Part shown: positions 16,331-25,734 of the stretch, piece by piece
Numbering within the stretch: the first letter of the stretch is position 1
Layout of the letters: every line of letters begins with the position of its first letter
Source of the DNA: CAZBMD01 sp964493325
Lineage (GTDB): Bacteria; Babelota; Babeliae; Babelales; RVW-14
Direction of reading: 5' to 3'
Length of the DNA: 64,000 nt
Assembly: GCA_964493325.1 (NCBI GenBank)
Contig: CAZBMD010000002.1
Location: 124,001 to 188,000, forward strand
The notes under the pieces: generated by a model
Seen by the model: only the letters and a program-made list of their open reading frames with translations
Databases searched by the model: none
What the model was told of the DNA's origin: nothing
Program-made: the position numbers and the translations under genes

Positions 16331-17767
16331 ATGTTTTTAAAGAATGGTTTGAATAACTTTAGAATCCTCTTTTTCTTAAGTTTGTCATTATTCACATTAC
16401 TTGCTTATGCCGATGATACAGAATCTTTGGTGCTTCCAAAATTAATGGGTACCTCATGGGCTGAATTTCAGAATTCAGGCGATATTTTAAAAGATAGTCA
16501 GTGGAACTCATGGCAAAATTTGGACAGACCTGGTAACCCAACCATTCATAATGGTCAAAAAACTGGCGTTGCCTGTGATCACTGGAATCGTTATGTTGAC
16601 GATATCAAGCTGGTAAAAGATATAGGGTTTAATGCGTGCCGGTTTTCGGTTGATTGGAGCATGATTGAGCCTGTTCAAGGGCAATGTAACCAAGCTGCAA
16701 TAGATCATTATCACGCTGAAATTGATGAAATGCTCAGCCAGGGCCTTATTCCTATGATTACCATGCATCACTTCGTCCACCCTCAGTGGTTTGAAGCGCT
16801 TGGGGCGTTTGAAAAAATTGAAAATATAGAGCTGTTTAAGAATTTTTGTATAAAAATATTCCAAGAGTTTGGCGACAAAGTAAAGCTATGGTGTACCATT
16901 AACGAGCCAGGGCCATTCATTTTTCAAGGCTACATTAATAAAGCTTTTCCTCCGGGGGTCTGTAATTTACAAAAAGCTGGCGAGGTACTGAGAAACATGC
17001 TTATTGCCCATGTTCTTGTCTATCGAGTTCTTAAGGCAATGCCCCAAGGCCAGTCTGCAAGTATTGGCTTGGTTCATCAGTATTTGACCTTTGAGCCGTA
17101 TAATGATTGGAACATCATCGAAAAAGCTCCAACATATTTTTTAAATTATGTTTTTAACGATGTTATTTTAAACTTTTTGAAAACTGGCAAGTTTTCATTC
17201 AAGATTCCCATGCTGGTACCTTTCCTTGCCAGTGTTTCAATTACTGATGAGATCAAAGCTCTGTTTCCTGACCTACAATTAAACAACCTGCCGTATGGAG
17301 ACTTTATTGGTCTGAACTTTTACTCCCGTGTTGTTATTCAGCAAGTAAATTGGAACGTTTTTGGGCAAGATGCAATTGTGCCTTCTTGCAAACAGGGCGA
17401 GGTCATGACCGATATGCCCTACCCAATGTATGCAGAAGGGATTTATAAAGCTATTTGTGATGTTGCGCAGCTTGGTCTTCCCATTTATATCACCGAAAAC
17501 GGTATTGCAGATGCAAAAGACGATCGTCGAGAACAATTTTTTAAGGACTATTTAGGCCAGGTTTCACGAGCTCTTAAAGATGGATACGATATTCGAGGTT
17601 GGTTCTACTGGTCTTTTATGGATAACTTTGAATGGAATGATGGATACGGCCCTCGTTTTGGGTTATATGAGGTTGATTTTGATACGTTGGAGCGTACGCC
17701 TCGTCAAAGCGTTGCATGGTTACAGCATGTTCTTAAGGCAAGGGTCGAAGCCAATGTGCTTGCTTAA
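16331..17767 (+). CDS. Secreted family GH1 beta-glycosidase
   Basis: Retaining glycoside hydrolase of the beta-glucosidase family. A signal peptide (ILFFLSLSLFTLLAYAD) sends it out of the cytoplasm, which is less common for bacterial GH1 enzymes. The (beta/alpha)8 barrel carries acid/base Glu192 in TINEPG and nucleophile Glu389 in ITENGIAD. GH1 blocks such as NACRFSVDWSMIEP and WFYWSFMDNFEWNDGYGPRFGLY are intact. 478 residues is full length. Substrate cannot be read from sequence. Exported location suggests action on host or food-vacuole glycosides. Confidence 0.93.
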   Translation: MFLKNGLNNFRILFFLSLSLFTLLAYADDTESLVLPKLMGTSWAEFQNSGDILKDSQWNSWQNLDRPGNPTIHNGQKTGVACDHWNRYVDDIKLVKDIGFNACRFSVDWSMIEPVQGQCNQAAIDHYHAEIDEMLSQGLIPMITMHHFVHPQWFEALGAFEKIENIELFKNFCIKIFQEFGDKVKLWCTINEPGPFIFQGYINKAFPPGVCNLQKAGEVLRNMLIAHVLVYRVLKAMPQGQSASIGLVHQYLTFEPYNDWNIIEKAPTYFLNYVFNDVILNFLKTGKFSFKIPMLVPFLASVSITDEIKALFPDLQLNNLPYGDFIGLNFYSRVVIQQVNWNVFGQDAIVPSCKQGEVMTDMPYPMYAEGIYKAICDVAQLGLPIYITENGIADAKDDRREQFFKDYLGQVSRALKDGYDIRGWFYWSFMDNFEWNDGYGPRFGLYEVDFDTLERTPRQSVAWLQHVLKARVEANVLA

Positions 17768-17913
17768 AAATTTATTTCTATAAAATTCATTTGGTTTCTA
17801 TCCATAGATACTTTTTTCATATAATTGCAATTATATAATTTATTTGTGTACTATAATGATATATTTTACGCAATCAATGATGAAATAAAAGCTAATTATT
17901 GGAGAAAATTGCT

Positions 17914-19338
17914 ATGAAAGAAAATAGAAACGTATTAATTATCGTAATAATTCTTATATCAAGTGTATCATTGACAGCTTCAAATAATCCAAAAGAAGTT
18001 CAGTTGCCTCATTCTGTTTCTCGACCAGATACACCTATCATCGCACCAAAGCAACTTGCGCCTTTGGTTGATGATGTTCAACCGCTTGTTAGGCGTAAAA
18101 CACCAGATCCAATAGATATTGTTTCTTCAAAAACGTCATCTGTAAGGCCCAAAGCTGAAGAGAAAGTGGTAGAATCTGGAAAAATGGAAATAGAATTAAA
18201 GCCTGATTTGCCAACTACAGCCCCAAAGCCGTTAGCTCCATTGGTTGATGATGTTCAGCCACTTGTTAGGCGTCCAAAAACAGTTTCGACAGACGTTGTT
18301 GCTCCGATTGTAGAAAAACAGTCGAAACCATCAGTAGTGCCTGAATCAAAGCCTCTTGAGCTTCCTCAAGTGGTAAAATTAGCTTCAGAGAAAGAAGCTT
18401 TAGCATCTCCAAAAGAAATTACACAGGCGATTTTTAATAAATTGTTAGAGCAAGAAAAACTAAAGCCTGAGAATGCTAAGCGGTATGAAGAAATAGAAAA
18501 ATTAAAAGCTGATGGGTATGCAGCAAGTACGCTTAATCGTCAAAAATTAGAGCTTGATAAGCAGCTAGAAAATAAAGTTGAGAACTCTCCTTTGTATATC
18601 AGTGCATTAGAACAAAAAAGTCGATTGGAACAAGAGGCTCGCTCTAAAGATTTGGCTCTGCAAAAAGATAGTATTGTAGCACCTATAGCGCCTAAAAGTG
18701 GCGTTAAAGAACCTGAAAAAACTGCTGTAAAGCCCTCCAAAGATCAAGCTGAGCTCAATAAAAAAATGGATGAGATGCAACAATTACTAGAAAAATCAAA
18801 AGCTCAGCGTCTTGCTGTGATCGAAAAAAATGCTGGAATTACTGAAAACATGAGAAATAAGCAGAAAGAGGCTATCGAAAAATCTTACGCAGAGAAATTA
18901 GAAGCTCTAAAAAAACAGGCTACAGAGAATCCTGACGGTGTTTTAAATAAAAAAGCTAGTACGTATCTAAAGGATTTTGAACTTAAGCAGGCTCATAATA
19001 CGCGAACGGAGCAGGTTACATTAATTAAAGATCTGAATACTGCAAGATTAAGTGACTTAAAAAATATTAAACTTGAAGATCCAAAACAAGCGTCACAGCT
19101 AAAAAAAGAAGTTGCAAAGCTTGAGAGAGCATCGAAATTACTCGATAGGAAATTGAAATTAAAACAAAGCTCTCCAACAGCAACTGAAGCTTCAACAACT
19201 GATTGGTATTTGAAAGAACAAAAAAAACTTGATTCCAAGATGCAAGCTCTGCAAGAACGAGCTTTAAATGAGCCTGAGTCTCTTGGCAAAAAGAAAAGTA
19301 GAATGAGTAAAATTAAGAGTATGTTGAGACGAAAGTAA
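17914..19338 (+). CDS. Secreted coiled-coil protein with duplicated N-terminal motif and basic tail
   Basis: The ATG at 17914 follows GGAG at 17901-17904; the product is about 474 residues. A signal peptide (VLIIVIILISSVSLTAS) is followed by two copies of an 18-residue proline-rich motif, APK(Q/P)LAPLVDDVQPLVRR, about 60 residues apart. Long Lys/Glu-rich coiled coils follow from residue 160. The C-terminus PESLGKKKSRMSKIKS matches that of the 14433 gene. It probably belongs to one locally amplified secreted family with its neighbours. No known domain. Confidence 0.65.
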   Translation: MKENRNVLIIVIILISSVSLTASNNPKEVQLPHSVSRPDTPIIAPKQLAPLVDDVQPLVRRKTPDPIDIVSSKTSSVRPKAEEKVVESGKMEIELKPDLPTTAPKPLAPLVDDVQPLVRRPKTVSTDVVAPIVEKQSKPSVVPESKPLELPQVVKLASEKEALASPKEITQAIFNKLLEQEKLKPENAKRYEEIEKLKADGYAASTLNRQKLELDKQLENKVENSPLYISALEQKSRLEQEARSKDLALQKDSIVAPIAPKSGVKEPEKTAVKPSKDQAELNKKMDEMQQLLEKSKAQRLAVIEKNAGITENMRNKQKEAIEKSYAEKLEALKKQATENPDGVLNKKASTYLKDFELKQAHNTRTEQVTLIKDLNTARLSDLKNIKLEDPKQASQLKKEVAKLERASKLLDRKLKLKQSSPTATEASTTDWYLKEQKKLDSKMQALQERALNEPESLGKKKSRMSKIKSMLRRK

Positions 19339-19424
19339 AAAATAAGGTTTAATTGCGATTGAGCGATTTGCCGGTGTAGGATATATCCCTTATCGTATGA
19401 AATAAGTGATTATAGGAGAGCGCG

Positions 19425-20819
19425 ATGAAGAAAAAATTATTGATGATTGTTGTGGGTATTGTTTCATCCTCATATGTATATGCGGGTAAGATGCCAAAAG
19501 AACCATTGGCTTCAAAACAGCCAGGGTACGAGATTCAAAGGGCTTCTCATGAATTACGCCCAACATCTGTAGAATTGCCTCATGTTACAGTAAAGCCTGA
19601 GTTTAAGGAAAGAAATAAGTCATCCGAAGTTGAAATTTCAACTTCGGATTCAGCTTTTTTTGCTAAACAAAAAGAAGATCGACAGAAAGAGCTTTCTTCG
19701 GTTGCAGGAATGGGCTCAGTTAAAAAAATTATTGAACCCCAAAGTGAAAAAGATGCAAAGTCGCGTGCCCGACTTGATGAAGCTGCAGATATTAAAAAAT
19801 ATGTAGGGAAAATTGAGCCAGAAGTTTTTGTTGAAGAGCAAAAAACTGGTCGTGGTACACTGTCACCCAAAGAGACGATGATTGCATGGAAAGCTGAAGA
19901 TGAGGAAAAAGCAAGAGCTCAAGCAATAGAAGCTAAGCGAGTACAGACTCAAAAAGAGCGCTTATTGGCTTTGGATAAACAGAGAGCGGAGTTAATTAAA
20001 AATGATCCAGAATATCAGCCTGAAAAAGTTATAAATAATTCTAAGGATGTGCTGAGCCGATTTCAACAAGGATATGAACTAGAAAAAAAAGCGATTATTA
20101 ATTCTAAAGAGAAATCTGCTACTGATAAGGAACTCGAACTTCAGAGACTTGATGCTAATATGGCTAAGTTGATTGCTGAAAAAAGCGATAAAAAAACCTC
20201 TATCAAGGAAAAAACTACTAAAGAAGTACAGAATATAATTAAAGAAATTGAAGCAGTAAGAGAGTTGCCTGGAGTTGTTAGTCCCAAAGAAGGAGCTCGT
20301 TTGATGACTAAAGCTGCAGATCTCAAGCAAACATATGATAGAAAAATTAAAGTAATTGAAAATTCAAAGGTAAGTCCTGAGACTAAAGAGTCTCGAAAAA
20401 ATGCTGCAGCAGAAAAATATCTGCAAGATTTAGTAGCATTTAAAGAAAAAACTCAAGCGCTACAAACTAAGGTTGAGGACCAAAAGAAGCGCTCAAAAGA
20501 AATTTTAAACAAAACAGATATTGCCTTAGGGGCGATAGAAAAAGTAAGAGACGCAGGTCTATTATTGCCAAAAGATGTGAGGACGCTAAGTAAAACTCTT
20601 GTGAATTTAAGACAGGGCCATAATAAAGAGGTTGCATCGATAGCGAAATCTAAAAATACGGCTGAAGAAAAAGTTTATCAGCGAAAGTTAGCTGATGAAA
20701 AATTTATTAGTAATTTAGAAACTTTTACAAAAAGAGTAGAAGATGGTGATCCATCTCTTTTTCAAAAGAAAAAAACAAGTAAATTGAGTGTTTTAAAAAG
20801 TAAAAAAAATAAAAATTAA
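19425..20819 (+). CDS. Secreted coiled-coil protein with three repeated helical modules
   Basis: 464 residues; AGGAGAG precedes the ATG. A signal peptide (LLMIVVGIVSSSYVYAG) is followed by a segment, AFFAKQKEDRQKELSSVAG...KIIEPQSEKD, closely similar to AFLAKQKAERTKELEQIAS...KILQPKTEED in the protein at 40944-41726. Three 75-90 residue modules then repeat, each with a V/I-I-x-N-S-K-like core (VINNSKDVL/AIINSKEKSA, VIENSKVSPETK, SIAKSKNTAEEK) and a Y/F-x-x-x-L helix. The basic end is SLFQKKKTSKLS. It links this cluster to the 37-45 kb cluster. Confidence 0.65.
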   Translation: MKKKLLMIVVGIVSSSYVYAGKMPKEPLASKQPGYEIQRASHELRPTSVELPHVTVKPEFKERNKSSEVEISTSDSAFFAKQKEDRQKELSSVAGMGSVKKIIEPQSEKDAKSRARLDEAADIKKYVGKIEPEVFVEEQKTGRGTLSPKETMIAWKAEDEEKARAQAIEAKRVQTQKERLLALDKQRAELIKNDPEYQPEKVINNSKDVLSRFQQGYELEKKAIINSKEKSATDKELELQRLDANMAKLIAEKSDKKTSIKEKTTKEVQNIIKEIEAVRELPGVVSPKEGARLMTKAADLKQTYDRKIKVIENSKVSPETKESRKNAAAEKYLQDLVAFKEKTQALQTKVEDQKKRSKEILNKTDIALGAIEKVRDAGLLLPKDVRTLSKTLVNLRQGHNKEVASIAKSKNTAEEKVYQRKLADEKFISNLETFTKRVEDGDPSLFQKKKTSKLSVLKSKKNKN

Positions 20820-20858
20820 AGCCATACGATCTTAACTCTATTTGTATATAAGACACAT

Positions 20859-20891
20859 AAAGCGCATTGTTATTCAGTAGCAATGCGCTTT
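20859..20891. terminator. Bidirectional hairpin terminator
   Basis: A perfect 11-bp stem (AAAGCGCATTG at 20859-20869 with CAATGCGCTTT at 20881-20891) and an 11-base loop, placed between two convergent genes. Confidence 0.85.
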
Positions 20892-20892
20892 A

Positions 20893-22086
20893 TTATTTAA
20901 GCCAATCAAGCGAATACTGTGGAACTAATTCTACACAATCTTTATGCTGTAGCTGTTGTAGATTTTCAGATGCTGTTATTGTATCGACAGGATAGAGTTC
21001 TCGATTAAGAGAGTAATACGTATTTAATGCAAAAACACCGCACGTGTTGAATGACTGTCGTAAGTCATCTGAGGTAATGAGTTTTTCATAAAGATTATTT
21101 TTAGCATTGTTGTGAGCGATTCTTTGTTCAAATCCTATTCCATTAATTTGTTTATAACCAAGGTTGAAAAGAGAGCGTTCAAGTTGTTCAATGTGATAGT
21201 CTTGAGCTACTACAGCGATATTTTGGGGCACGTTGTCGTTGCCTGTGATTAAAAAAAGCAACTGAGCGTGAATCAGATCATTAAAATAGTTGGACAGCGG
21301 CGTTGATTGAAAATCGAATAATTTATAGAGCTTGGCGTAGGTGTTATATTTTTCAGGATTCGCTTTAAAATTTTCAAATGAGAGGTTTGATATGATTGTG
21401 CTAATTGATAGTAGGCATTGTTCTTCTTGATCCATAAAAAGATTTTTTTTGAGAAATTCAAAGATATGTTGTTTCCGTAAAATCATCAGAATTTTTGCGG
21501 TATTAATGATTCTTTTTACATCAGTATTTTGACATCTATTGGCTAAATCATGGAGCTGGTTGATTGCTTCTTGAAGGATTTCAAAGAATGGTTTTTCAAT
21601 TATGCCTGGCCATTGGTAATCAATTGCGGAGAGAAAGAGATTGGTACTTAATTCATCAGGCGCATTTTGAATGTAACAAGAATAGATGTTCAAGATATGA
21701 ACAAAAAACATATAAGTGTGAATATCAAGTGTTTTTATACGGTCAGAAAGGCCCATTTCAGTAAGCTTGTGGTGAATTTTTGGTAGGAACCCAGAATTTT
21801 CATCTATTTTTATATGCTCTGTGTAGCAAGAATTATCGTTTAGTTGGGGGTCGTTGATTTGTTCGAGCAAGAAAACATAATCTAGAGGTAGGCTTTTGGC
21901 TATGGTACAGAATCGATCAGCCATGATGATGTCCTGTCCATCGAGTAAGGTATGCGTATCAAACCTATCTCCATACAATCGAATATCTTGTGTGCCGTTG
22001 GTCCAGCGAGAAGCATAGATAGGACCTGCCTGAAGGTTGCTTGAAAGTATCGAGCAAAAAAGATACAAAACCAAAACTGTTTTCAT
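20893..22086 (-). CDS. Secreted protein, paralogue of the 51372 gene; Tiki/ChaN-like fold possible
   Basis: 397 residues with signal peptide (VLVLYLFCSILSSNLQAG). An early motif DIRLYGDRFDTHTLLDGQ and a late motif IAVVAQDYHIEQLERSLFNL ending in GYKQ correspond in order and spacing to HSDFYGECDLRA and FICFAGSAHTQKLINLLLKIG ending in YAR of the protein at 51372-52937. The late motif (hydrophobic strand, small residues, His, helix, Gly-Tyr) is like the end of TraB/Tiki/ChaN-type proteins; this assignment is tentative. Its ATG overlaps the ogt stop (ATGA), so it is translated from a bcp-ogt operon. Confidence 0.6.
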   Translation of the reverse strand: MKTVLVLYLFCSILSSNLQAGPIYASRWTNGTQDIRLYGDRFDTHTLLDGQDIIMADRFCTIAKSLPLDYVFLLEQINDPQLNDNSCYTEHIKIDENSGFLPKIHHKLTEMGLSDRIKTLDIHTYMFFVHILNIYSCYIQNAPDELSTNLFLSAIDYQWPGIIEKPFFEILQEAINQLHDLANRCQNTDVKRIINTAKILMILRKQHIFEFLKKNLFMDQEEQCLLSISTIISNLSFENFKANPEKYNTYAKLYKLFDFQSTPLSNYFNDLIHAQLLFLITGNDNVPQNIAVVAQDYHIEQLERSLFNLGYKQINGIGFEQRIAHNNAKNNLYEKLITSDDLRQSFNTCGVFALNTYYSLNRELYPVDTITASENLQQLQHKDCVELVPQYSLDWLK

Positions 22087-22601
22087 GATACTATTGTTTT
22101 TTCATGTTGCAGAAGCAACGCTTTTCTGGATAAGCCACAACTATAGCCACCTAAATCCCCATTTTTGTTGATAACGCGATGACATGGAATAGCTATGACA
22201 AATTGGTTTGCCGCGTTGGCTAAAGCTACTGCACGAAAAGCCGTAGGCTTGCCAATGGTGGCTGCTAGATTTGCGTACGATTGAGTTGCTGCAAACGGTA
22301 TTTGCTGCAACGCTAGCCAGACGCTTTGTTGAAATGCGGTTCCTCGTAAACAAAGCGGTGTTTGAAACTTTTGCAATTTGCCGGCAAAGTACGCTTGAAG
22401 TTCATGTTCAATCGACTTGATTGGTTCAGTTATTCCAGAAATAATAGTTGATTTTGTTTGAGCTTGCAGTCGTTTGATATCACGCTGCAAGCATCTATGA
22501 TCGGTGAATTGAATAAGGTGGAGCGTGTTTTCGTCTGCAATAGCTATCATCTGGCCAAGCGGTGTGTCGATGAGTGACGATTGTAAGATGATGTGCTGCA
22601 T
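22083..22601 (-). CDS. ogt: Methylated-DNA--protein-cysteine methyltransferase
   Basis: Suicide DNA repair protein that removes alkyl groups from O6-methylguanine. 172 residues is standard for Ogt. The N-terminal domain has TPLGQMIAIADENTLHLIQF. The C-terminal catalytic domain has FQQSVWLALQQIPFAATQSY, the PCHRVI active-site motif (Cys near residue 140) and the GGYSCGLSRKALLLQHE end. It starts 9 bases after the bcp stop and overlaps the next gene by 4 bases. Confidence 0.95.
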   Translation of the reverse strand: MQHIILQSSLIDTPLGQMIAIADENTLHLIQFTDHRCLQRDIKRLQAQTKSTIISGITEPIKSIEHELQAYFAGKLQKFQTPLCLRGTAFQQSVWLALQQIPFAATQSYANLAATIGKPTAFRAVALANAANQFVIAIPCHRVINKNGDLGGYSCGLSRKALLLQHEKTIVS

Positions 22602-22610
22602 GAGTGGGTA

Positions 22611-23138
22611 TTATTTTTTTGTACTATCTTTAAGTATTTTTACTTTGTCCAAAACTTTTTCTGCATGGCTGCCAACATCAACGCTTTCCATGATCGAAAC
22701 GATGTTTCCTTCGGGGTCGATAACAAAGGTCATACGATAGGGGACTGGGATAAACCACCAGTTTTTGGCGCCATATTTTTTGGCAACGGCCTTTTTTTTG
22801 TCGCTCAAAAGTATGAAGGGCAGCTTGTGTTTTTCTTTAAATTTTTTATGCGATTTTGGTGAGTCGTAGTTGATGCCAAGCACTACTATGTCATTCTTTT
22901 CAAACTCATCAAAATGGTTTCTCAGTTGGCAGGCTTGCTTGGTGCAGCCAGGGGTATCATCTTTTGGATAAAAATAGAGGACAATATATTTACCTTTAAA
23001 TTCAGTGAGTGTGCGTGTTTTATTATCTTGATCAGGAAGCTCAAACTGAGGAGCTGCATTTCCTTCGGACAAGCCCTTGAGCCCAAACATTCCAAGACAC
23101 ATAATAATTCCTAACAAACTATTTTTTAGATATTTCAT
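22611..23138 (-). CDS. bcp: Thioredoxin-dependent peroxiredoxin (Bcp/PrxQ) with signal peptide
   Basis: Reduces hydrogen peroxide and organic peroxides. 175 residues. An N-terminal hydrophobic signal (LLGIIMCLGMFGLKGLS) suggests export to the periplasm, unlike cytoplasmic Bcp of model bacteria. The peroxidatic Cys lies in DTPGCTKQACQLR and the PrxQ resolving Cys is five residues later in the same motif. FYPKDDTPGC and FVIDPEGNIV are family blocks. AAAGG precedes the ATG. First gene of a three-gene operon. Exported peroxide defence suits life inside a phagocytic host (inference). Confidence 0.93.
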   Translation of the reverse strand: MKYLKNSLLGIIMCLGMFGLKGLSEGNAAPQFELPDQDNKTRTLTEFKGKYIVLYFYPKDDTPGCTKQACQLRNHFDEFEKNDIVVLGINYDSPKSHKKFKEKHKLPFILLSDKKKAVAKKYGAKNWWFIPVPYRMTFVIDPEGNIVSIMESVDVGSHAEKVLDKVKILKDSTKK

Positions 23139-23287
23139 TAACTAACCTTTTTCATAAAATTGTAAGCTTATCAATGCTGCGCATTATTACTATTAAGAAG
23201 TATAATCGTCTTTTGAAGAATATGCTTCTTAATTTTATTGTTCTTAATAACCTTTGAAGAGCAAAAATATACTGTGCTTTGTTTTGA

Positions 23288-24088
23288 TTATTTATCTAGA
23301 AATGATTGATTTCTTGGCGGCCATGGAATCAGCAGAGATGTGCATTTTTTATATTTTTGAAATGCTGTGTTGTGTTCCATTTTTTTTTCCAAAAGGGGAA
23401 TGCCAGAAACCTTGCTTATCAAAAGCGTAATTGTTAGTGGCCCTATAATGGTAAGAAAAGCCCTATCAAGTGAAAGTGCTATAAAAAAAATACCCCACCA
23501 TTGAGTAATTTCTCCAAAATAATTTGGGTGGCGGGAATACTTCCAGAGGCCGCTTGTTAGAATGTCGCTTTGATTGTGTGGTTTTTTGAGAAAAGATGCT
23601 AGTTGATGATCGGCAACAGCTTCAAAAATAAATCCAATAATCCACGTACAAATGCCAAGATAATCAAAGAGCGAGAGCGATGGTTGTTGATAGGTGTTGA
23701 TGAATAAGACTGGCGAAACAATAATGAGTAACAAAAGCCCTTGTAAAAGAAATACCTGCAGATATGTTCTGATGTAAAAATAATTTTTCCATTGAGCGCG
23801 CATTTCTTGATAGCGATAGTCTTCTGGTTTCCCTTTGTTTCTCGAAAAAATATGTAGTGATAGTCGGGTTCCCCAGGTTAAAACAAGCATGGTTGTAATA
23901 ATGCTTCTGCTGCAGTGAATGCCGTACAAAAAAAGTGGGCATACGCTTGCGATGACAAATCCTATGCCCCAGGCCGTATCAGCAATGTCATTTCTTTTTT
24001 TTATAATTGCTGCGATACATGCCAGCGTATAATAAAAAAAAATAACTAACGAAGTGATTTGAATTGTTGATAAAAAAGATGCATTCAT
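23288..24088 (-). CDS. DUF1295 / steroid 5-alpha-reductase-like membrane protein
   Basis: 266 residues with about six or seven membrane helices. It ends with the family signature: SGLWKYSRHPNYFGEITQWW followed by GIFFIAL and a C-terminal charged segment. This places it in the DUF1295/isoprenylcysteine methyltransferase-like superfamily. Substrate is unknown in bacteria. It starts 4 bases after the stop of the DUF2177 gene, so the two are co-transcribed. A pairing of DUF1295 and DUF2177 genes suggests a common role in lipid modification, but that is inference. Confidence 0.85.
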   Translation of the reverse strand: MNASFLSTIQITSLVIFFYYTLACIAAIIKKRNDIADTAWGIGFVIASVCPLFLYGIHCSRSIITTMLVLTWGTRLSLHIFSRNKGKPEDYRYQEMRAQWKNYFYIRTYLQVFLLQGLLLLIIVSPVLFINTYQQPSLSLFDYLGICTWIIGFIFEAVADHQLASFLKKPHNQSDILTSGLWKYSRHPNYFGEITQWWGIFFIALSLDRAFLTIIGPLTITLLISKVSGIPLLEKKMEHNTAFQKYKKCTSLLIPWPPRNQSFLDK

Positions 24089-24091
24089 TGT

Positions 24092-24493
24092 TTACCGTAC
24101 TGATTTAGTAAGGTAGTAGGTAACTAAGCTTGCGGTACCAGTCATACAAGCTCCCCAGATCATATCAACGATGGTTACTATTATTGGCCAATTGTGCAAG
24201 GTTGCTTGATTGGTCAAGTCATATGTTCCATAGGCAACTAAGCCTAACAGGGCGCCGCTTAAAAATACTGTGTAGTTAGGTTTGCTTGCTTGAATTGCCG
24301 GCATGAGTACAAGGATTGTTGTGCCACATGCATACAAAAGATAAAAGAGAATTGCAGCTGGCCATGAAGGAGAGCTGCTCATAAGGTGGCCTATATTTTT
24401 TTTATATAAAATGTTCATCATAGAACCTAGCCAAAGAGCGTCCATCAGAAGCATTGAGAGAAGACAGATTGAAGAATGTATTAAAAATTTCAT
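24092..24493 (-). CDS. DUF2177 family membrane protein
   Basis: 133 residues with four membrane helices. MDALWLGSMMNILYKKNIGHL near the start and ALLGLVAYGTYDLTNQATLH in the middle are typical of DUF2177. The ATG at 24493 is chosen because GAAGGA lies just upstream. An 8-bp hairpin (24526-24544, TTCAATGC/GCATTGAA) lies in its leader region. Function unknown. Operon with the DUF1295 gene. Confidence 0.85.
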   Translation of the reverse strand: MKFLIHSSICLLSMLLMDALWLGSMMNILYKKNIGHLMSSSPSWPAAILFYLLYACGTTILVLMPAIQASKPNYTVFLSGALLGLVAYGTYDLTNQATLHNWPIIVTIVDMIWGACMTGTASLVTYYLTKSVR

Positions 24494-24627
24494 AGATGGT
24501 CCTTCGGTCACCTTTTTGTATATTGTTCAATGCGTAGCATTGAAGCACTAACTTTAGACATGGCTACTGCGGTTATGTTTTGATAGTATAATTTTTACAG
24601 GCGAAGGGGAAGTAGTTTTTAAACGTA

Positions 24628-24915
24628 TTGCCTTCATTCAGAAAAATGAGCATAGGCTCTCTACTGCTTGATACAGCGGAAAAAGAAGTTGCAATAAAAA
24701 GCCAAATCATTGGAATCCGTGTTGGTTTATATACGGGCGAAGATGGTGGCTATGGAGCGGCCCAAAGGCTTTATGTAAAGCTTGGCTATATCTCAGATGG
24801 CAAAGGCATTATTTATAATTATGAACCCACAATTCCAGATAATAGCTACACGCTTGATGATGACCTGGTGCTATGGTTTACGAAGAAATTAATAAAACAT
24901 AAGAGGTTGAAATGA
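24628..24915 (+). pseudogene. N-terminally truncated GNAT acetyltransferase
   Basis: The reading frame covers only the C-terminal part of a GNAT fold. SIGSLLLDTAEKEVAIKSQ corresponds to the acetyl-CoA-binding loop and helix (normally R/Q-x-x-G-I-G-x-x-L). Later VGLYTGEDGGYGAAQRLYVK and LGYISDGKGI form the usual end. About 80 N-terminal residues are absent and no in-frame ATG is found before the motif. It could still be translated from TTG, and its stop overlaps the next ATG. It lies in a patch of broken genes, so decay or partial transfer is likely. Confidence 0.75.
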
Positions 24916-25721
24916 AATTGCGAAATATTTTTCTATTGTTCTTAATAATTTCAGTGCTAGCGTTGATAGTTATTTGTTATCCGCAGATTTATTATTTTAA
25001 TGACAACGTTCATTATAAGAACTTTTATGTATATTATGATAAAAAAATACCTCAAGAAGTATTTTCAATTTTAGATCAAGTTGAGGAAAGATTGAAAAAG
25101 TCTAGTTTGTATGATCAAAAAGTAAACTTCAAAATATTTTTGAGAAGCGACGCAAGCAATTACAATATATTACCATACCAATTTAATAACAATGTTGCTG
25201 GATGGGTTATACCTTTCATCAAAAATGTATTTTTATATAAAGCAAATATTAAAGATAATATAGCTTATAACCCTATAGGCCATCAAAGGCCATTGGTTTC
25301 GCTTCTATCTCATGAATTAACACATGTACTTATTGAAACTAAGTGGTTTTTAAGTAGGGTTCTCTGGCTTATTGAAAACTCAAATAGATCAAAAATGGGA
25401 CTTTTATGGAAAGAAGAAGGATACGCAGAATATATTTCTGGTGGTACAGGTTATTCTTTTGAAGAAGGCATGAGCTATTTAAATAATAGTAACTCACCTT
25501 TTCCTTTCTATACTGAATATTTTAAATGTTGGTTAGCAATAGGATATTTGATAGAAAATAAAGGGATGAAAATCGAGGATATTTTACTAAGAAAAGATAT
25601 CAATTTAGAAGATGTTTTAATTGAAGCGATTACATCAATGAGCATAAAGAACAACTCTTTCAAATTAGAAGATTTTTTTCTTCATTGCTCATTTGAAAAC
25701 TCAACAGAACCTAGGCTATAA
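24912..25721 (+). CDS. Membrane-anchored HExxH zinc metallopeptidase-like protein
   Basis: 269 residues. An N-terminal hydrophobic anchor or signal (IFLLFLIISVLALIVICYP) is followed by an extracytoplasmic domain. SHELTHVLIE (about residues 134-143) is a zinc HExxH motif. LLWKEEGYAEYISGG about 35 residues later supplies the Glu of a gluzincin-type EGxAEY motif. This suggests a minimal metallopeptidase of the MA clan; specificity unknown. Overlaps the GNAT remnant by ATGA. Its base composition is more AT-rich than the neighbours, and it sits beside an insertion element, so horizontal acquisition is plausible. Confidence 0.65.
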   Translation: MKLRNIFLLFLIISVLALIVICYPQIYYFNDNVHYKNFYVYYDKKIPQEVFSILDQVEERLKKSSLYDQKVNFKIFLRSDASNYNILPYQFNNNVAGWVIPFIKNVFLYKANIKDNIAYNPIGHQRPLVSLLSHELTHVLIETKWFLSRVLWLIENSNRSKMGLLWKEEGYAEYISGGTGYSFEEGMSYLNNSNSPFPFYTEYFKCWLAIGYLIENKGMKIEDILLRKDINLEDVLIEAITSMSIKNNSFKLEDFFLHCSFENSTEPRL

Positions 25722-25734
25722 AAATGAAGTTCTT

